DNA from: an uncultured Lachnospiraceae bacterium
GTDB lineage: Bacteria; Bacillota; Clostridia; Lachnospirales; Lachnospiraceae
NCBI GenBank assembly: GCA_910585625.1
Contig: CAJUFQ010000011.1
Coordinates: 16,023-80,022, forward strand
DNA: 64,000 bases
Direction: 5' to 3'
Shown: one piece after another, positions 54,360 to 64,000 of the stretch
Position numbering within the stretch: position 1 is the stretch's first letter
Layout of the letters: each line of letters begins with the position of its first letter
Notes under the pieces: generated by a model
What the model saw: the letters and a program-made list of their open reading frames with translations, nothing else
What the model was told of the DNA's origin: nothing
Database searches by the model: none
Program-made: the position numbers and the translations under genes

Positions 54360-56072
54360 TTAAACTTTCTTAAACCGTTCCACTTCGTCGCACAGCTCCC
54401 TGGAAATAGACTGGCTGTTCTGCGTCTCCTGCTGGATATGCGCCATCGCCTCCACCAGGCTGCCCGTATTCTCTGCGACATTGGAAACGCCTTTGGCGCT
54501 CTCATCTACCGTTGTGGAAATATCATTAATCCCCACATTGATATGCTGCATAATCATCTGCATCTCAGTAGCCCCCTCAGAGAATTCCGAGAGGATTGCG
54601 TCCACGTCCTCTGCGTCATGCTGGTAATTATTGGCGACTTCCACAAAACCATCATAATCCTTCATGACGTCTTCGTCAATAAACTGCAGCATATTTTCAG
54701 CATTCTGCGCTAGCTTCCCCACGGCAGTCGTCACCATGTTGCTGATGTTCTGTATATTGTTTGCCGCATCCCTGCTGTTGTCTGCAAGCATACGGATTTC
54801 GTCCGCAACAACCGCAAACCCGCGTCCTGCCTCTCCTGCCCTCGCAGCCTCTATAGAAGCGTTCAGGGCAAGCAGATTCGTCTGGCTGCTGATATCCAAG
54901 ATATCGCCCGTCAGCTCGTTAATACGCCCTACGCTCTTGCTCTCCTGCACAGCTTCCTCCAGCATGATGCGGATTTCTGCAATCATCTTAGCGGCGGCGG
55001 CTTTGCTGTCCACAGCATCCTTCCTGACAGACTGCGCCCTGACCTTAATTTCTTCTACCAGCTCCGCGCCATTCCCTGCCCTGCCGGCAAGCGACTGCGC
55101 CTTTTTATAGATATCGTTGCTCCCAGACGTAATCTGCTCCAAGCTGACAGACACTTCTTCCATGCTTGCTGCCAGCTGCTCCATAGCCGCAGACACGCTG
55201 TTCACATTTTCATTCGAGATATTGACCCTGTCGGTAATGGTGTCCGCAGACTCCATCATCCGTGCGGACTCGCCCTTGAGCTTCCTCATCAGGGACTGCA
55301 GCTGCTCAATGAATCCGTTGACGCCGCTCACAAGCTGCCCCACCTCATCCTGGGTCTTGACCACGATGCGTTCCGTCAGGTCTCCCTCTTCCTTCTGTAT
55401 CTTCTCCACAATCTGGTTCAGATGCCCGCTGGCCTTTTTCGCCGGGCTGGCGATAGTACGCACGACAATCAGGAAGGTTGCCAATGCCATAAGGACAAAA
55501 ACAATAATCATCACAACATTAAAAATGTATGTACCGAATATTTTATTATCGATTACCGTTGCCGCATGATTGATCCTGTTCTCCATCGCTTCCGTATAAG
55601 CGGTCTTGCATTCGTCAAGGACATCCCTTTTCTCCTTGCTTTCTCTCAGGATTTCCAAAACCTTGATATTATCCCCCTGCTCCACAACCTTCGCGGCCTC
55701 AATCCCTAATCCCATGAATTCTTCAAACTGCTCCTTGTAAGCGGAAAAGTTCTCGTTCAGCAATGCGTCCTCTGTCTGAAGGCACAAAGCATCCATTTTG
55801 TCTAAATATGTCTGCAGGCCGGCAGCCTTCTCTTCTATCTTCGCGACCCCCTGCGCTTTGAGCTTCCCGGATTCCATAAGCCCGCGGAACTCCTGTGCCT
55901 GCACGGACATCTGCCCCTCGATTTTCTGCAGTTCCAGGTAAATGTCCGCAATCTCACTGTTATTGTCGCCTATCTCGGACAGAGCCATGACATTCGCCAC
56001 GCTGAACGCCAGAAAAAACAACGACAAAATCCCCAACAGCACCATGATTTTTGCCCCAATACGTTTTTTCAT
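54360..56072 (-). CDS. Methyl-accepting chemotaxis protein
   Basis: A 570-residue chemoreceptor: membrane segment one (about 8-30), a helical extracellular sensor (about 32-175), segment two (about 182-205), HAMP, and an MA domain with [20 protein letters not shown] near 410-430. The C-terminus is RFKKV, without a methylation-docking pentapeptide. ATG 56072 has AAAGGAGGAG just upstream; TTG 56090 is rejected. It starts 45 bases after degV ends and is likely co-transcribed. Confidence 0.92.
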   Translation of the reverse strand: MKKRIGAKIMVLLGILSLFFLAFSVANVMALSEIGDNNSEIADIYLELQKIEGQMSVQAQEFRGLMESGKLKAQGVAKIEEKAAGLQTYLDKMDALCLQTEDALLNENFSAYKEQFEEFMGLGIEAAKVVEQGDNIKVLEILRESKEKRDVLDECKTAYTEAMENRINHAATVIDNKIFGTYIFNVVMIIVFVLMALATFLIVVRTIASPAKKASGHLNQIVEKIQKEEGDLTERIVVKTQDEVGQLVSGVNGFIEQLQSLMRKLKGESARMMESADTITDRVNISNENVNSVSAAMEQLAASMEEVSVSLEQITSGSNDIYKKAQSLAGRAGNGAELVEEIKVRAQSVRKDAVDSKAAAAKMIAEIRIMLEEAVQESKSVGRINELTGDILDISSQTNLLALNASIEAARAGEAGRGFAVVADEIRMLADNSRDAANNIQNISNMVTTAVGKLAQNAENMLQFIDEDVMKDYDGFVEVANNYQHDAEDVDAILSEFSEGATEMQMIMQHINVGINDISTTVDESAKGVSNVAENTGSLVEAMAHIQQETQNSQSISRELCDEVERFKKV

Positions 56073-56116
56073 CCTTCTCCTCCTTTGCAATTATCATGTT
56101 GATTCCCACAAAGTCC

Positions 56117-56989
56117 TTATGTCAGAAATAATTTCTTGGAGCAAGCGACTGCCAAGGCCCCCGGCCCGATATGGCACGCCACGCTCAATGACAATGGATC
56201 AACAACTTCAACTTCACACCCGGGAAGCGCCGTTTCAATCTGTGACTTAAAGTCGAGTGCCGTCCTTTCATCCTTCGTATATGCCACGAAGAGGTGCATG
56301 CTCTCTCCACTCTCATCCCCAAACCTTTTTACAAAATCGTTCTTAATTGCCTCTATCATGATTGTCCTGGCCTGCTTCACGGTTCTCGCTTTCGCATAGC
56401 TGTCCAATTTCTCGCCCTGGATCTGCAGGACAGGCTTTAACTTCAGCAGCGTCCCCAAAGCTGCTGCTGCCGGCGTAAGGCGCCCGCCTTTCTTAAGATA
56501 GTACAAAGTGTCAACCATGATATAAATGCTGGAATCATATCGCGTCTCTTCCAGGTAATCCTTAATTTCCTGCGCGCTCTTACCATGTTCCGCCATCGCC
56601 ATCGCATCCAGCACCGACTGTTTCTGCGTCACGGAAATCCGCTGGTTATTGACTACCTGTACTTTCCCGCCATACTCCTGCGCCAGCATGGCCGCCGTCT
56701 CACAGGAGCTGCTCAGCCCGCTGGACATCGGTATATGCACGATTTCCTCGTATTCCTGCAAAAGTCCGTCCCACAAGTCAGTCACCGAACCTACGGATGG
56801 CATAGATGTAGAAATATCCGCGTTTCCCTCCAGCTTCTCATAAAACTGTTCCTGTGTAAGGGAAATGTCCTCATAAAATGTCTCGTCATTTATAAAAAAG
56901 GGCATGGGCAACACATATATCCCATACGCCTTCGCCTGCTCCTGGGTAATCCCGCTGTTACTGTCCGTCACTACTGCAATCTTTCCCAC
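56117..56989 (-). CDS. DegV-family fatty-acid-binding protein
   Basis: A 290-residue DegV protein: VVTDSNSGIT near the N-terminus, SSGLSSSCE (about 92-100) and VDTLYYLKKGGR (about 158-169). DegV/FakB proteins bind a fatty acid for phosphorylation by FakA; no fakA gene is near. The start is GTG 56989 with AGGAGG seven bases upstream. A promoter at 57027-57055 precedes it. Confidence 0.92.
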   Translation of the reverse strand: MGKIAVVTDSNSGITQEQAKAYGIYVLPMPFFINDETFYEDISLTQEQFYEKLEGNADISTSMPSVGSVTDLWDGLLQEYEEIVHIPMSSGLSSSCETAAMLAQEYGGKVQVVNNQRISVTQKQSVLDAMAMAEHGKSAQEIKDYLEETRYDSSIYIMVDTLYYLKKGGRLTPAAAALGTLLKLKPVLQIQGEKLDSYAKARTVKQARTIMIEAIKNDFVKRFGDESGESMHLFVAYTKDERTALDFKSQIETALPGCEVEVVDPLSLSVACHIGPGALAVACSKKLFLT

Positions 56990-57026
56990 AGATAACCCTC
57001 CTGTCTCTGTCCATATTTTATTAATT

Positions 57027-57055
57027 ATTTTACCACACTTCTCCCCTTGTTACAA
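57027..57055 (-). promoter_or_regulatory. Promoter of degV and the chemoreceptor gene
   Basis: TTGTAA (57050-57055), 17 bases and TAAAAT (57027-57032) on the minus strand, about 38 bases before the GTG start. Confidence 0.65.
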
Positions 57056-57189
57056 TCAGAACCGTGACAATTTCTTATCAGTTTTCCCTGTTTCTTTTTT
57101 CCTATTCCCACCCTAACACTATCTATTCATTCTATGTCATAATCCATAGGCTGTCAACAGGTTTTTCACCTTCGGGAGCGGGAAACAAA

Positions 57190-57228
57190 CCCCGGGCGGA
57201 TAAGGCTTTTGGCCTCATCCGCCCGGGG
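57190..57228 (-). terminator. groEL terminator
   Basis: CCCCGGGCGGATAAGGC (57190-57206) and GCCTCATCCGCCCGGGG (57212-57228) form a 17-bp stem with one G-T type mismatch. Minus-strand T residues (TTTGTTT) follow. It lies 33 bases after the groEL stop. Confidence 0.85.
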
Positions 57229-57261
57229 CTTTGCAGTCCGAAAATTATTTTTGTCAGGGGT

Positions 57262-58926
<1,665 letters not shown>

Positions 58927-58969
58927 CTAAATTTTTAACAGACAATTCAGGAAGCCCTATTCGCTAACC

Positions 58970-59269
<300 letters not shown>

Positions 59270-59315
59270 TTACCAGGTAATCTTTTTTTCTGCAACTAAA
59301 ATATTCTTTATGTTA

Positions 59316-59342
59316 TTAGCACTCTACAATATCGAGTGCTAA
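59316..59342. promoter_or_regulatory. CIRCE operator of groESL
   Basis: TTAGCACTC (59316-59324), nine bases, GAGTGCTAA (59334-59342), a perfect HrcA site in the leader. A further half-site, TTAGCACTC at 59360-59368, overlaps the -10. Confidence 0.95.
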
Positions 59343-59356
59343 CAGCTTATGTACAT

Positions 59357-59385
59357 AATTTAGCACTCCTCTTTTTCTTTGTCAA
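59357..59385 (-). promoter_or_regulatory. groESL promoter
   Basis: TTGACA (59380-59385), 17 bases and TAAATT (59357-59362) on the minus strand, ending 15 bases upstream of the CIRCE. Confidence 0.85.
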
Positions 59386-59465
59386 TAAAAAAAATCATAT
59401 TTTATAAAAAGTTTAGATTTGCAATTCCCATGCCCCGGCAGTTTCCCGGCAGGAAAGGCATTAGG

Positions 59466-60362
59466 CTAAAACAATTTTTTCTTCCGAAAAAACCAGAAGC
59501 ACACTGCCAGCACCAGTATGCTTAAGGCAGACACAAAAATATAGCCGTACCGCCAATGCAGTTCCGGCATCCCCTCAAAATTCATGCCATACCATCCGGC
59601 AATCAGTGACAGCGGCATGAAAATCGTCGTCACCGTAGTGAATAATTTCATAATTCGGTTCTGTTCATACGACAGCGCCGCGTCCAGGACTTCCCGGATA
59701 TGCACAAGTTCTTCATACAAAAACTGTATTTCTTCCGTCAGGCGGCGCAGTTTATTTTCATAAACACGGAAATAACATGCGGATTCTTCGTTGAGGAATG
59801 GCTTTTGGTTCTCCTTCTTTTTCTCTCCCAGCCCATTAATCCCTTCGACCATGTTCAGGAACTGGGCATAGTCATTTTTCCAGACAGTGAGCAGCCGCTT
59901 GCACTCAAAAATAGATCGGTTCCGATTCCGGCTTATCTTCCCTCCCACAATCTCCTGCTCCATATCAATCAGGTATTTTTCCATTTCCTCCACTTTCTGT
60001 TGCCCGCGCTTCAGAATCCCTTCAAAAACGGCCTCCATCGTTTCTTCCATCCCTTCCCTTTCGCCGGACAGGGGAACTTCTTTCAGCACATTCTTCTCAT
60101 CCCTGAGGACAACCATAAGGAACTCGCGCTCATTCAGCAGGAATGCTGCGCTCACCACTCGCCTCTTTGCCTCTAAATTCTCATGAAAGCAGAATGCGCC
60201 GTATAGGCAGTCTTCCACCGGCCTCACGCCTACCCAGTACGCCGGTTCCAGGCGGTATACAGACTGCATCAGCAGTTCTTCCGACTCACTCCGTTGCCTT
60301 TCCTTTAATTCTTCCCATCCCATAATGCAAAGGATGTTCCTGTTGCTTTCTTTCTCCTGCAT
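59466..60362 (-). CDS. CorA-family divalent-cation channel
   Basis: A 298-residue CorA-type magnesium/cobalt channel: an alpha/beta cytoplasmic domain, a long stalk helix (about 180-240), and two C-terminal membrane segments (about 242-262 and 275-293) with the selectivity motif YGMNF between them. GAAGG lies eight bases before the ATG. It is 18 bases after spoIIP and looks co-transcribed with gpr-spoIIP, an uncommon partner for spore genes. Confidence 0.88.
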   Translation of the reverse strand: MQEKESNRNILCIMGWEELKERQRSESEELLMQSVYRLEPAYWVGVRPVEDCLYGAFCFHENLEAKRRVVSAAFLLNEREFLMVVLRDEKNVLKEVPLSGEREGMEETMEAVFEGILKRGQQKVEEMEKYLIDMEQEIVGGKISRNRNRSIFECKRLLTVWKNDYAQFLNMVEGINGLGEKKKENQKPFLNEESACYFRVYENKLRRLTEEIQFLYEELVHIREVLDAALSYEQNRIMKLFTTVTTIFMPLSLIAGWYGMNFEGMPELHWRYGYIFVSALSILVLAVCFWFFRKKKLF

Positions 60363-60380
60363 ATCAAGTACCTTCTTTCC

Positions 60381-61697
60381 TTAGGGCGCAAGCACTCTAT
60401 GTAAGATATCGGCCAGAGGCTCCATGGCGTTCATCGCCTCCTCGAAAGTGTTGGTCTGCGCCCCCACCTCCACCAGAAGGCTCCTGGGACGGTAATGGAG
60501 GTTATAGCGGTATCCTTTGAGGTATGTGGCACGGGCAAATCCCGGGTAATATTCCTCTGCCGCCAGTTTCAGCTGGAAAGAGAACGCCAAATTGTCTGCC
60601 AGGTTCGGGTTTGCCAGGTAAGCGATATTTCCGTTCGATGTGGTTCTGCTCAATCCGTTGAAAAACATGATTTGGGCAGTCTGCTTTCCGTTAACTTCCG
60701 AAACGAGGCGTGTGGTTTCAGCCACGCCATCCCGGTGCAAATCTATCACCACTTCAATACTCGGGTTTTCCGCCAAGACCTGTTCCAGGGCCGGGCCGGC
60801 ATAGGAATATGCATTGTCACGGTCTTCCACATCATATTCCCCGGTATGGTGAAGCACATGGAACCCATACTGTTCCGTGAGCAGCTGTGCCAGCCGCTCC
60901 CCCACGGCTACTACGCTTGTGCCTGCATCCCCGGGCGCTGAGTCCGCATACCCCTCCTGGGAATGGGTATGATAAATGAGAATCTGGGCATTCTCGCTGC
61001 CGCCTTGAATCTTCATATCCTTTGCCAGCATTTCCTGTGCGTTCAGTTCGCTGCTGTCAATCGTCGTCGTGCGGTCTACCTGGTAGAAATTCTGAATCAG
61101 GTAATCAAAATCATTGAGCTTTTCCCGGGGAATTTCCGCTGCCTTGTCGCTCTTTGGCGCCTCGCCTGCCTTGGCCACGGTCTCCTGTCCTTTTGCATTC
61201 TTGTCTTTTGCTGTTTTATCTTTTCCTGCTTTCTCCTTCTTGCCTTTCCCTTCCTTGCTTTCTTTCTCTTTTTCCTGACCTTTTGTCTGCGTCCCTGCTT
61301 CTTCCTTCTGTCCTTCCTCCCGGTTCTTGCGGCTTTGGCCCTCGTTCTCAGCCTCCATGCCAACGCTCAGATCGCTCTCAATCTGCGTATCATAATCCGC
61401 GATTGTCTCACTAAACGCGTAAATCGGGTAAAACGCCCTAATCTTTTGCATCAGAAAGCTCTCTAATGTGAATGCATCCTCTTCCTGCTCGCAAAGCATT
61501 GCCATCATGCAGTTTTTCCACGCCGACACTGCGATTTCCTCCCTGCCAAAATTCACGAATTGCCAGAGCGCAGGCGCATTTCCCAAAGACGCCATATTTT
61601 GGTAGCAGACGAATACAAACAGCACGCTAATCCCGCCCAGCAACCACTGCTTATACCTTCCCATCCTCTTTTTCTTCTTTATCAAAGCTTTCCCCAT
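60381..61697 (-). CDS. spoIIP: Stage II sporulation protein P (spore engulfment amidase)
   Basis: A membrane-anchored amidase with a single segment (about residues 16-35 from ATG 61697). The catalytic domain begins near ILIYHTHSQEGY and includes VIDLHRDG and LLVEVGAQTN, the Amidase_3-like SpoIIP motifs. With SpoIID it degrades peptidoglycan to drive engulfment. Between anchor and amidase is an unusual 75-residue Lys/Glu/Gly-rich linker with AKDK/GKKEK runs. The start is uncertain: ATG 61697 has only GGGAT upstream; the frame opens at GTG 61766, and ATG 61664 is also possible. It follows gpr closely. Confidence 0.9.
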   Translation of the reverse strand: MGKALIKKKKRMGRYKQWLLGGISVLFVFVCYQNMASLGNAPALWQFVNFGREEIAVSAWKNCMMAMLCEQEEDAFTLESFLMQKIRAFYPIYAFSETIADYDTQIESDLSVGMEAENEGQSRKNREEGQKEEAGTQTKGQEKEKESKEGKGKKEKAGKDKTAKDKNAKGQETVAKAGEAPKSDKAAEIPREKLNDFDYLIQNFYQVDRTTTIDSSELNAQEMLAKDMKIQGGSENAQILIYHTHSQEGYADSAPGDAGTSVVAVGERLAQLLTEQYGFHVLHHTGEYDVEDRDNAYSYAGPALEQVLAENPSIEVVIDLHRDGVAETTRLVSEVNGKQTAQIMFFNGLSRTTSNGNIAYLANPNLADNLAFSFQLKLAAEEYYPGFARATYLKGYRYNLHYRPRSLLVEVGAQTNTFEEAMNAMEPLADILHRVLAP

Positions 61698-61792
61698 TCC
61701 AGTTATCCCAATTATCCTGGCCGGCTTCCTGAAACGGCCGCCAGCCCTTGTTCCACCTTGTAACACTTAAATATATGCCTGTACAAAATATT

Positions 61793-62743
61793 TTATGCAA
61801 AGGCAATATTCAGTCCTTCTGACAAGGTGTAACTCAGACGCTTGACGGACTCGTCAATGTCCTTTGGGGTGACGAACATGGTGTTTAGCTGCGGGGACAA
61901 AAGTTCCCGGATCAATTCATATTTTTCCATGTCGTTGAGGGCGTTTAATCCCGTACTCAGCGTGTGGAAATGGCTGTGTTCCTCCATGGCTTGTATCAAT
62001 GTCTGCATCGTGTCGCTGACTATCGTTGCCGCGTCCACAACCGTAGGCACCCCGATAGCAATTACCGGGATGCCCAATGTCTCCTCGGACAGCCCATGCC
62101 TGTGGTTTCCCACGCCAGAGCCCGGATTAATCCCCGTATCCGTTATCTGAATCGTCCGGCCAAGCCTCCTGGTACTGCGTGCTGCCAGCGCATCGATAGC
62201 AATCATCACATCCGGCCTTGTCTCCTCTATGGCTCCCCGGACAATCTCCTGGCTCTCCATGCCTGTCTGCGCCATCACCCCGGGCACAATCCCGCTGACT
62301 GCATTGACCTCCTCCTCTCCAAAAGCATACTTTCCGAACTCTTTCAGCACATGGCGGGTAATCATGATATTATCCACCACCCTGGGGCCCAAGGCATCCG
62401 GGGTTACCTCCCGGTTCCCAAGCCCTGCCACCAGCACGGAAAGCGGGTCTTTTTTCCTGGGAAGCAGCCTCTTAATCAGCCGTGCCAGCTCAACGGAAAT
62501 TTCCCGGTGGTAATCTTCATCCTGGGAATCCATGTTGGCAGCTTCCAGCGTGATATATGTGCCCTTAGGCTTACCCATTGCCTTTGCGCCGTTTTCCGTC
62601 TCAATCATCATGGTGGTAATTTTAATCTCATGTTTTTTCCGGTGTTCCTCCTCCACCCGGACGCCTTTGATTTCCACGTTATCTTCTTCAAATTTTTCTC
62701 TGGTTTCCAATGCCAGGTCGGTACGCACCTGAAACTGACTCAT
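61793..62743 (-). CDS. gpr: Germination protease GPR
   Basis: A 316-residue spore protease that degrades small acid-soluble proteins on germination. The N-terminus QFQVRTDLALE resembles the SASP-like self-cleavage site used in zymogen activation. Further motifs are GLGNREVTPDALGP, DALAARS and TDTGINPGSGVGNHR. GGAGGGA lies seven bases before ATG 62743. It is first in gpr-spoIIP-corA. No convincing sigma-G promoter was found. Its presence implies the lineage sporulates or did so recently. Confidence 0.95.
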   Translation of the reverse strand: MSQFQVRTDLALETREKFEEDNVEIKGVRVEEEHRKKHEIKITTMMIETENGAKAMGKPKGTYITLEAANMDSQDEDYHREISVELARLIKRLLPRKKDPLSVLVAGLGNREVTPDALGPRVVDNIMITRHVLKEFGKYAFGEEEVNAVSGIVPGVMAQTGMESQEIVRGAIEETRPDVMIAIDALAARSTRRLGRTIQITDTGINPGSGVGNHRHGLSEETLGIPVIAIGVPTVVDAATIVSDTMQTLIQAMEEHSHFHTLSTGLNALNDMEKYELIRELLSPQLNTMFVTPKDIDESVKRLSYTLSEGLNIAFA

Positions 62744-62844
62744 TCTCTGTCCCTCCAACAAATGTCTATTGTACCGTTCCTATTCACAGGTAGATGGATA
62801 GGAACAATTAGTAACATTTTTTGCAAAAAAAAGAAGAATATGTA

Positions 62845-62873
62845 TTGACAGATATAAATTTTGGGACTAAACT
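62845..62873 (+). promoter_or_regulatory. rpsT promoter
   Basis: TTGACA (62845-62850), 17 bases, TAAACT (62868-62873). The leader is about 120 bases and holds an inverted repeat GCATGG/CCATGC, so it may be structured. Confidence 0.75.
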
Positions 62874-63000
62874 ATATGAGTATGTTTACATTAGAACGTC
62901 CGTGTCCGGATTTAATGGAACAATTGCAGGGCATGGTATATCTCATTTCACCCTCAGGGATTGCCATGCATTATATTTTTGTGTATGGGAGGTGTACGGA

Positions 63001-63264
63001 TTGGCTAACATTAAATCAGCAAAGAAGAGAATCTTAGTAACTGAGAAAAGAACAGCCCGCAACAAATCAATCAAGTCTGCTGTTAAGACTTCTATCAAGA
63101 AAGTTGAGGCTGCGGTTGCTGCAAATGATAAGGAAGCTGCGCAGGCTGCGCTTAAGGCTGCAACTTCCAAAATCAACAAAGCTACTACTAAGGGCGTGTA
63201 TCATAAGAACACTGCCGGGAGAAAGATTTCCCGTCTTAGCAAGGCTGTCAACAACATCGCTTAG
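63001..63264 (+). CDS. rpsT: 30S ribosomal protein S20
   Basis: An 87-residue basic, Ala/Lys-rich helical protein that binds 16S rRNA early in 30S assembly. The start is TTG 63001 (reads MANIKSAKKR) with GGGAGGTG seven bases upstream; the longer frame to 62821 crosses the promoter. A rare start codon is known to aid autoregulation of S20 in E. coli; the same is possible here. It ends 20 bases before a strong terminator. Confidence 0.97.
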   Translation: MANIKSAKKRILVTEKRTARNKSIKSAVKTSIKKVEAAVAANDKEAAQAALKAATSKINKATTKGVYHKNTAGRKISRLSKAVNNIA

Positions 63265-63283
63265 TTATTTTTATAAATTATAC

Positions 63284-63324
63284 AAAAAAGGAAGCCGATA
63301 CCGTCATGTTGGCTTCCTTTTTTT
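63284..63324. terminator. rpsT terminator
   Basis: AAAAAAGGAAGCC (63284-63296) and GGCTTCCTTTTTTT (63311-63324) give a stem with T run on the plus strand and T run on the minus strand, so it can also serve the convergent downstream gene. Confidence 0.9.
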
Positions 63325-63388
63325 ATTAGCTATATCATATCTGCTCCTTCTGCAAGGCTGCTTCACGCCAAATCCTCTCGGATGATTT

Positions 63389-63856
63389 TCAGATAGGATG
63401 TTCTGCGATGTACTGTTCCATAATCGCAGCTGCCATCCGCACCAGCTTCGGGCAGGGACGCTTCTTATAATAACCTTCCGTGCGTGCTTCAGGCGTCGGC
63501 TCCTGCCGCTTCTCGGTAAGCCCCAGCAATTCCCGGCATACAATCGAGCCATTTTCCGTTTCATAAGCTTTCGCAAGTTCCTGCACACGCTTGTAATGCT
63601 CTGCCTTCTCCTGCTGCGCTCCCGGCGTATCATAACCGTAGAGCAGCCCAGCCGCCATGAACATACCGCTGACTGCGCCGCAGACTTCCCGGAGCCTTCC
63701 CATGCCTCCGCCGAAGGAGGAACTAAGGCGTGCCGCCATGGCCTCATCCATCCCATATAGTTCCTGGAAAGCAAGGAATACTGCCTGGGAGCAGTTGTAT
63801 CCTTTCCTGAAATTCTCTTCTGCAATCTCTCCAAATTTGCTGTTTTCTATGTCCAT
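63389..63856 (-). CDS. C_GCAxxG_C_C family redox-type protein
   Basis: A 155-residue protein with the family's spaced cysteines: YNCSQA (C22), CGAVSG (C59), VCRELLG (about C107) and RPCPKLV (about C135). The GCAxxG step reads CGAVSG. The family is predicted to be redox-active or metal-binding; no function is established. AAGGAGGGA lies before the ATG. The 44-bp palindromic repeats begin 38 bases upstream of its start. Confidence 0.88.
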   Translation of the reverse strand: MDIENSKFGEIAEENFRKGYNCSQAVFLAFQELYGMDEAMAARLSSSFGGGMGRLREVCGAVSGMFMAAGLLYGYDTPGAQQEKAEHYKRVQELAKAYETENGSIVCRELLGLTEKRQEPTPEARTEGYYKKRPCPKLVRMAAAIMEQYIAEHPI

Positions 63857-63893
63857 ATTCTCCCTCCTTAGTTTATTTTCCTAGCCTCCACAA

Positions 63894-63937
63894 GACCTAA
63901 GGTATCCTCCCAACTTCGGTGGGTCCCTCCTTAGGTC
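63894..63937. repeat. 44-bp palindromic repeat, right copy 1
   Basis: GACCTAAGG (63894-63902) and CCTTAGGTC (63929-63937) enclose CCCAACTTCGGTGGG, which can form a C(UUCG)G tetraloop. It is followed by AATTC, like the left copy at 622-665. Confidence 0.9.
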
Positions 63938-63964
63938 AATTCCTCATTTTCCTAGCCTCCACAA

Positions 63965-64000
63965 GACCTAAGGTATCCTCCCAACTTCGGTGGGTCCCTC
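63965..64000. repeat. 44-bp palindromic repeat, right copy 2 (cut by window end)
   Basis: Identical to copy 1 as far as visible, 71 bases downstream of it. The stretch between, ending CCTAGCCTCCACAA, also precedes copy 1, so this is a tandem 71-bp duplication that may continue outside the window. Confidence 0.88.

Noticed and set aside
62758..62786. Sigma-G promoter (TGAATA, then CATTTGT) for gpr
   Set aside because: The putative -10 ends two bases before the SD, leaving no room for a leader containing the ribosome site.
63894..64000. Start of a CRISPR array
   Set aside because: The repeat is 44 bases with a long palindrome, and the 'spacer' is itself repeated upstream of copy 1. No cas gene is present.

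Overview
The window comes from a low-to-mid GC anaerobic Firmicute, most probably a Lachnospiraceae member (Clostridia). The evidence is strong AGGAGG ribosome sites, frequent TTG/GTG starts, a three-subunit bifurcating [FeFe]-hydrogenase, acetate kinase, AddAB, a dcw cluster ordered mraZ-rsmH-ftsL-PBP-PBP-mraY-murD-ftsW-ftsQ-ftsZ, and sporulation genes (spoIIGA, sigE, spoIIP, gpr, a Spo0E-like protein). It reads as chromosomal core sequence; I see no phage, transposase, tRNA, rRNA or CRISPR array. Genus cannot be fixed from the sequence alone.

Layout. 1-6.3 kb: the first codons of a gene leaving on the left, a LysM protein, a giant acyl-CoA dehydratase activase and a DUF4097 surface protein. 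6.3-11.9 kb: a Glu-rich coiled-coil protein, the hydCBA operon and an internally deleted MATE transporter. 12-15.3 kb: a two-gene operon of a FapA/DUF342 protein with N-terminal repeats and a response regulator whose HD-GYP domain has lost metal ligands. 15.3-19.7 kb: htpG behind a perfect CIRCE operator, then a blaI-blaR1 pair with its operators. 19.7-30.9 kb: a parvulin-type lipoprotein, a FAD protein, maf, addB-addA and small proteins. 30.9-38 kb: ackA, an inverted and 5'-truncated sigG relic, a beta-CASP nuclease, sigE, spoIIGA and a chemoreceptor. 38-49.7 kb: the division and wall cluster. 49.7-57 kb: Spo0E-like protein, a zinc phospholipase-like protein, DUF1540 protein, T-box-controlled thrS, SEC-C protein, second chemoreceptor and DegV. 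57-64 kb: groES-groEL with CIRCE, corA, spoIIP, gpr, rpsT, a C_GCAxxG_C_C protein and tandem copies of a 44-bp palindromic repeat that also occurs near the left end.

How parts work together. HrcA/CIRCE probably joins groESL and htpG in one heat-shock regulon. HydABC would dispose of electrons from ferredoxin plus NADH as H2 while AckA makes ATP and acetate. Spo0A would switch on spoIIGA-sigE through an unusual long-spacer promoter; SpoIIGA processes pro-SigE, SpoIIP takes part in engulfment, and GPR acts in germination. The local sigG is broken, so forespore control must come from another copy or is impaired. Several genes have inverted repeats that bury their ribosome-binding site. The most novel-looking items are the FapA-repeat/degenerate HD-GYP pair, the hairpins enclosing start sites of the DUF4097 gene and second PBP gene, the sigG relic, and the dispersed palindromic repeat. 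Many starts were moved from the longest reading frame to the codon supported by a Shine-Dalgarno (SD) site.
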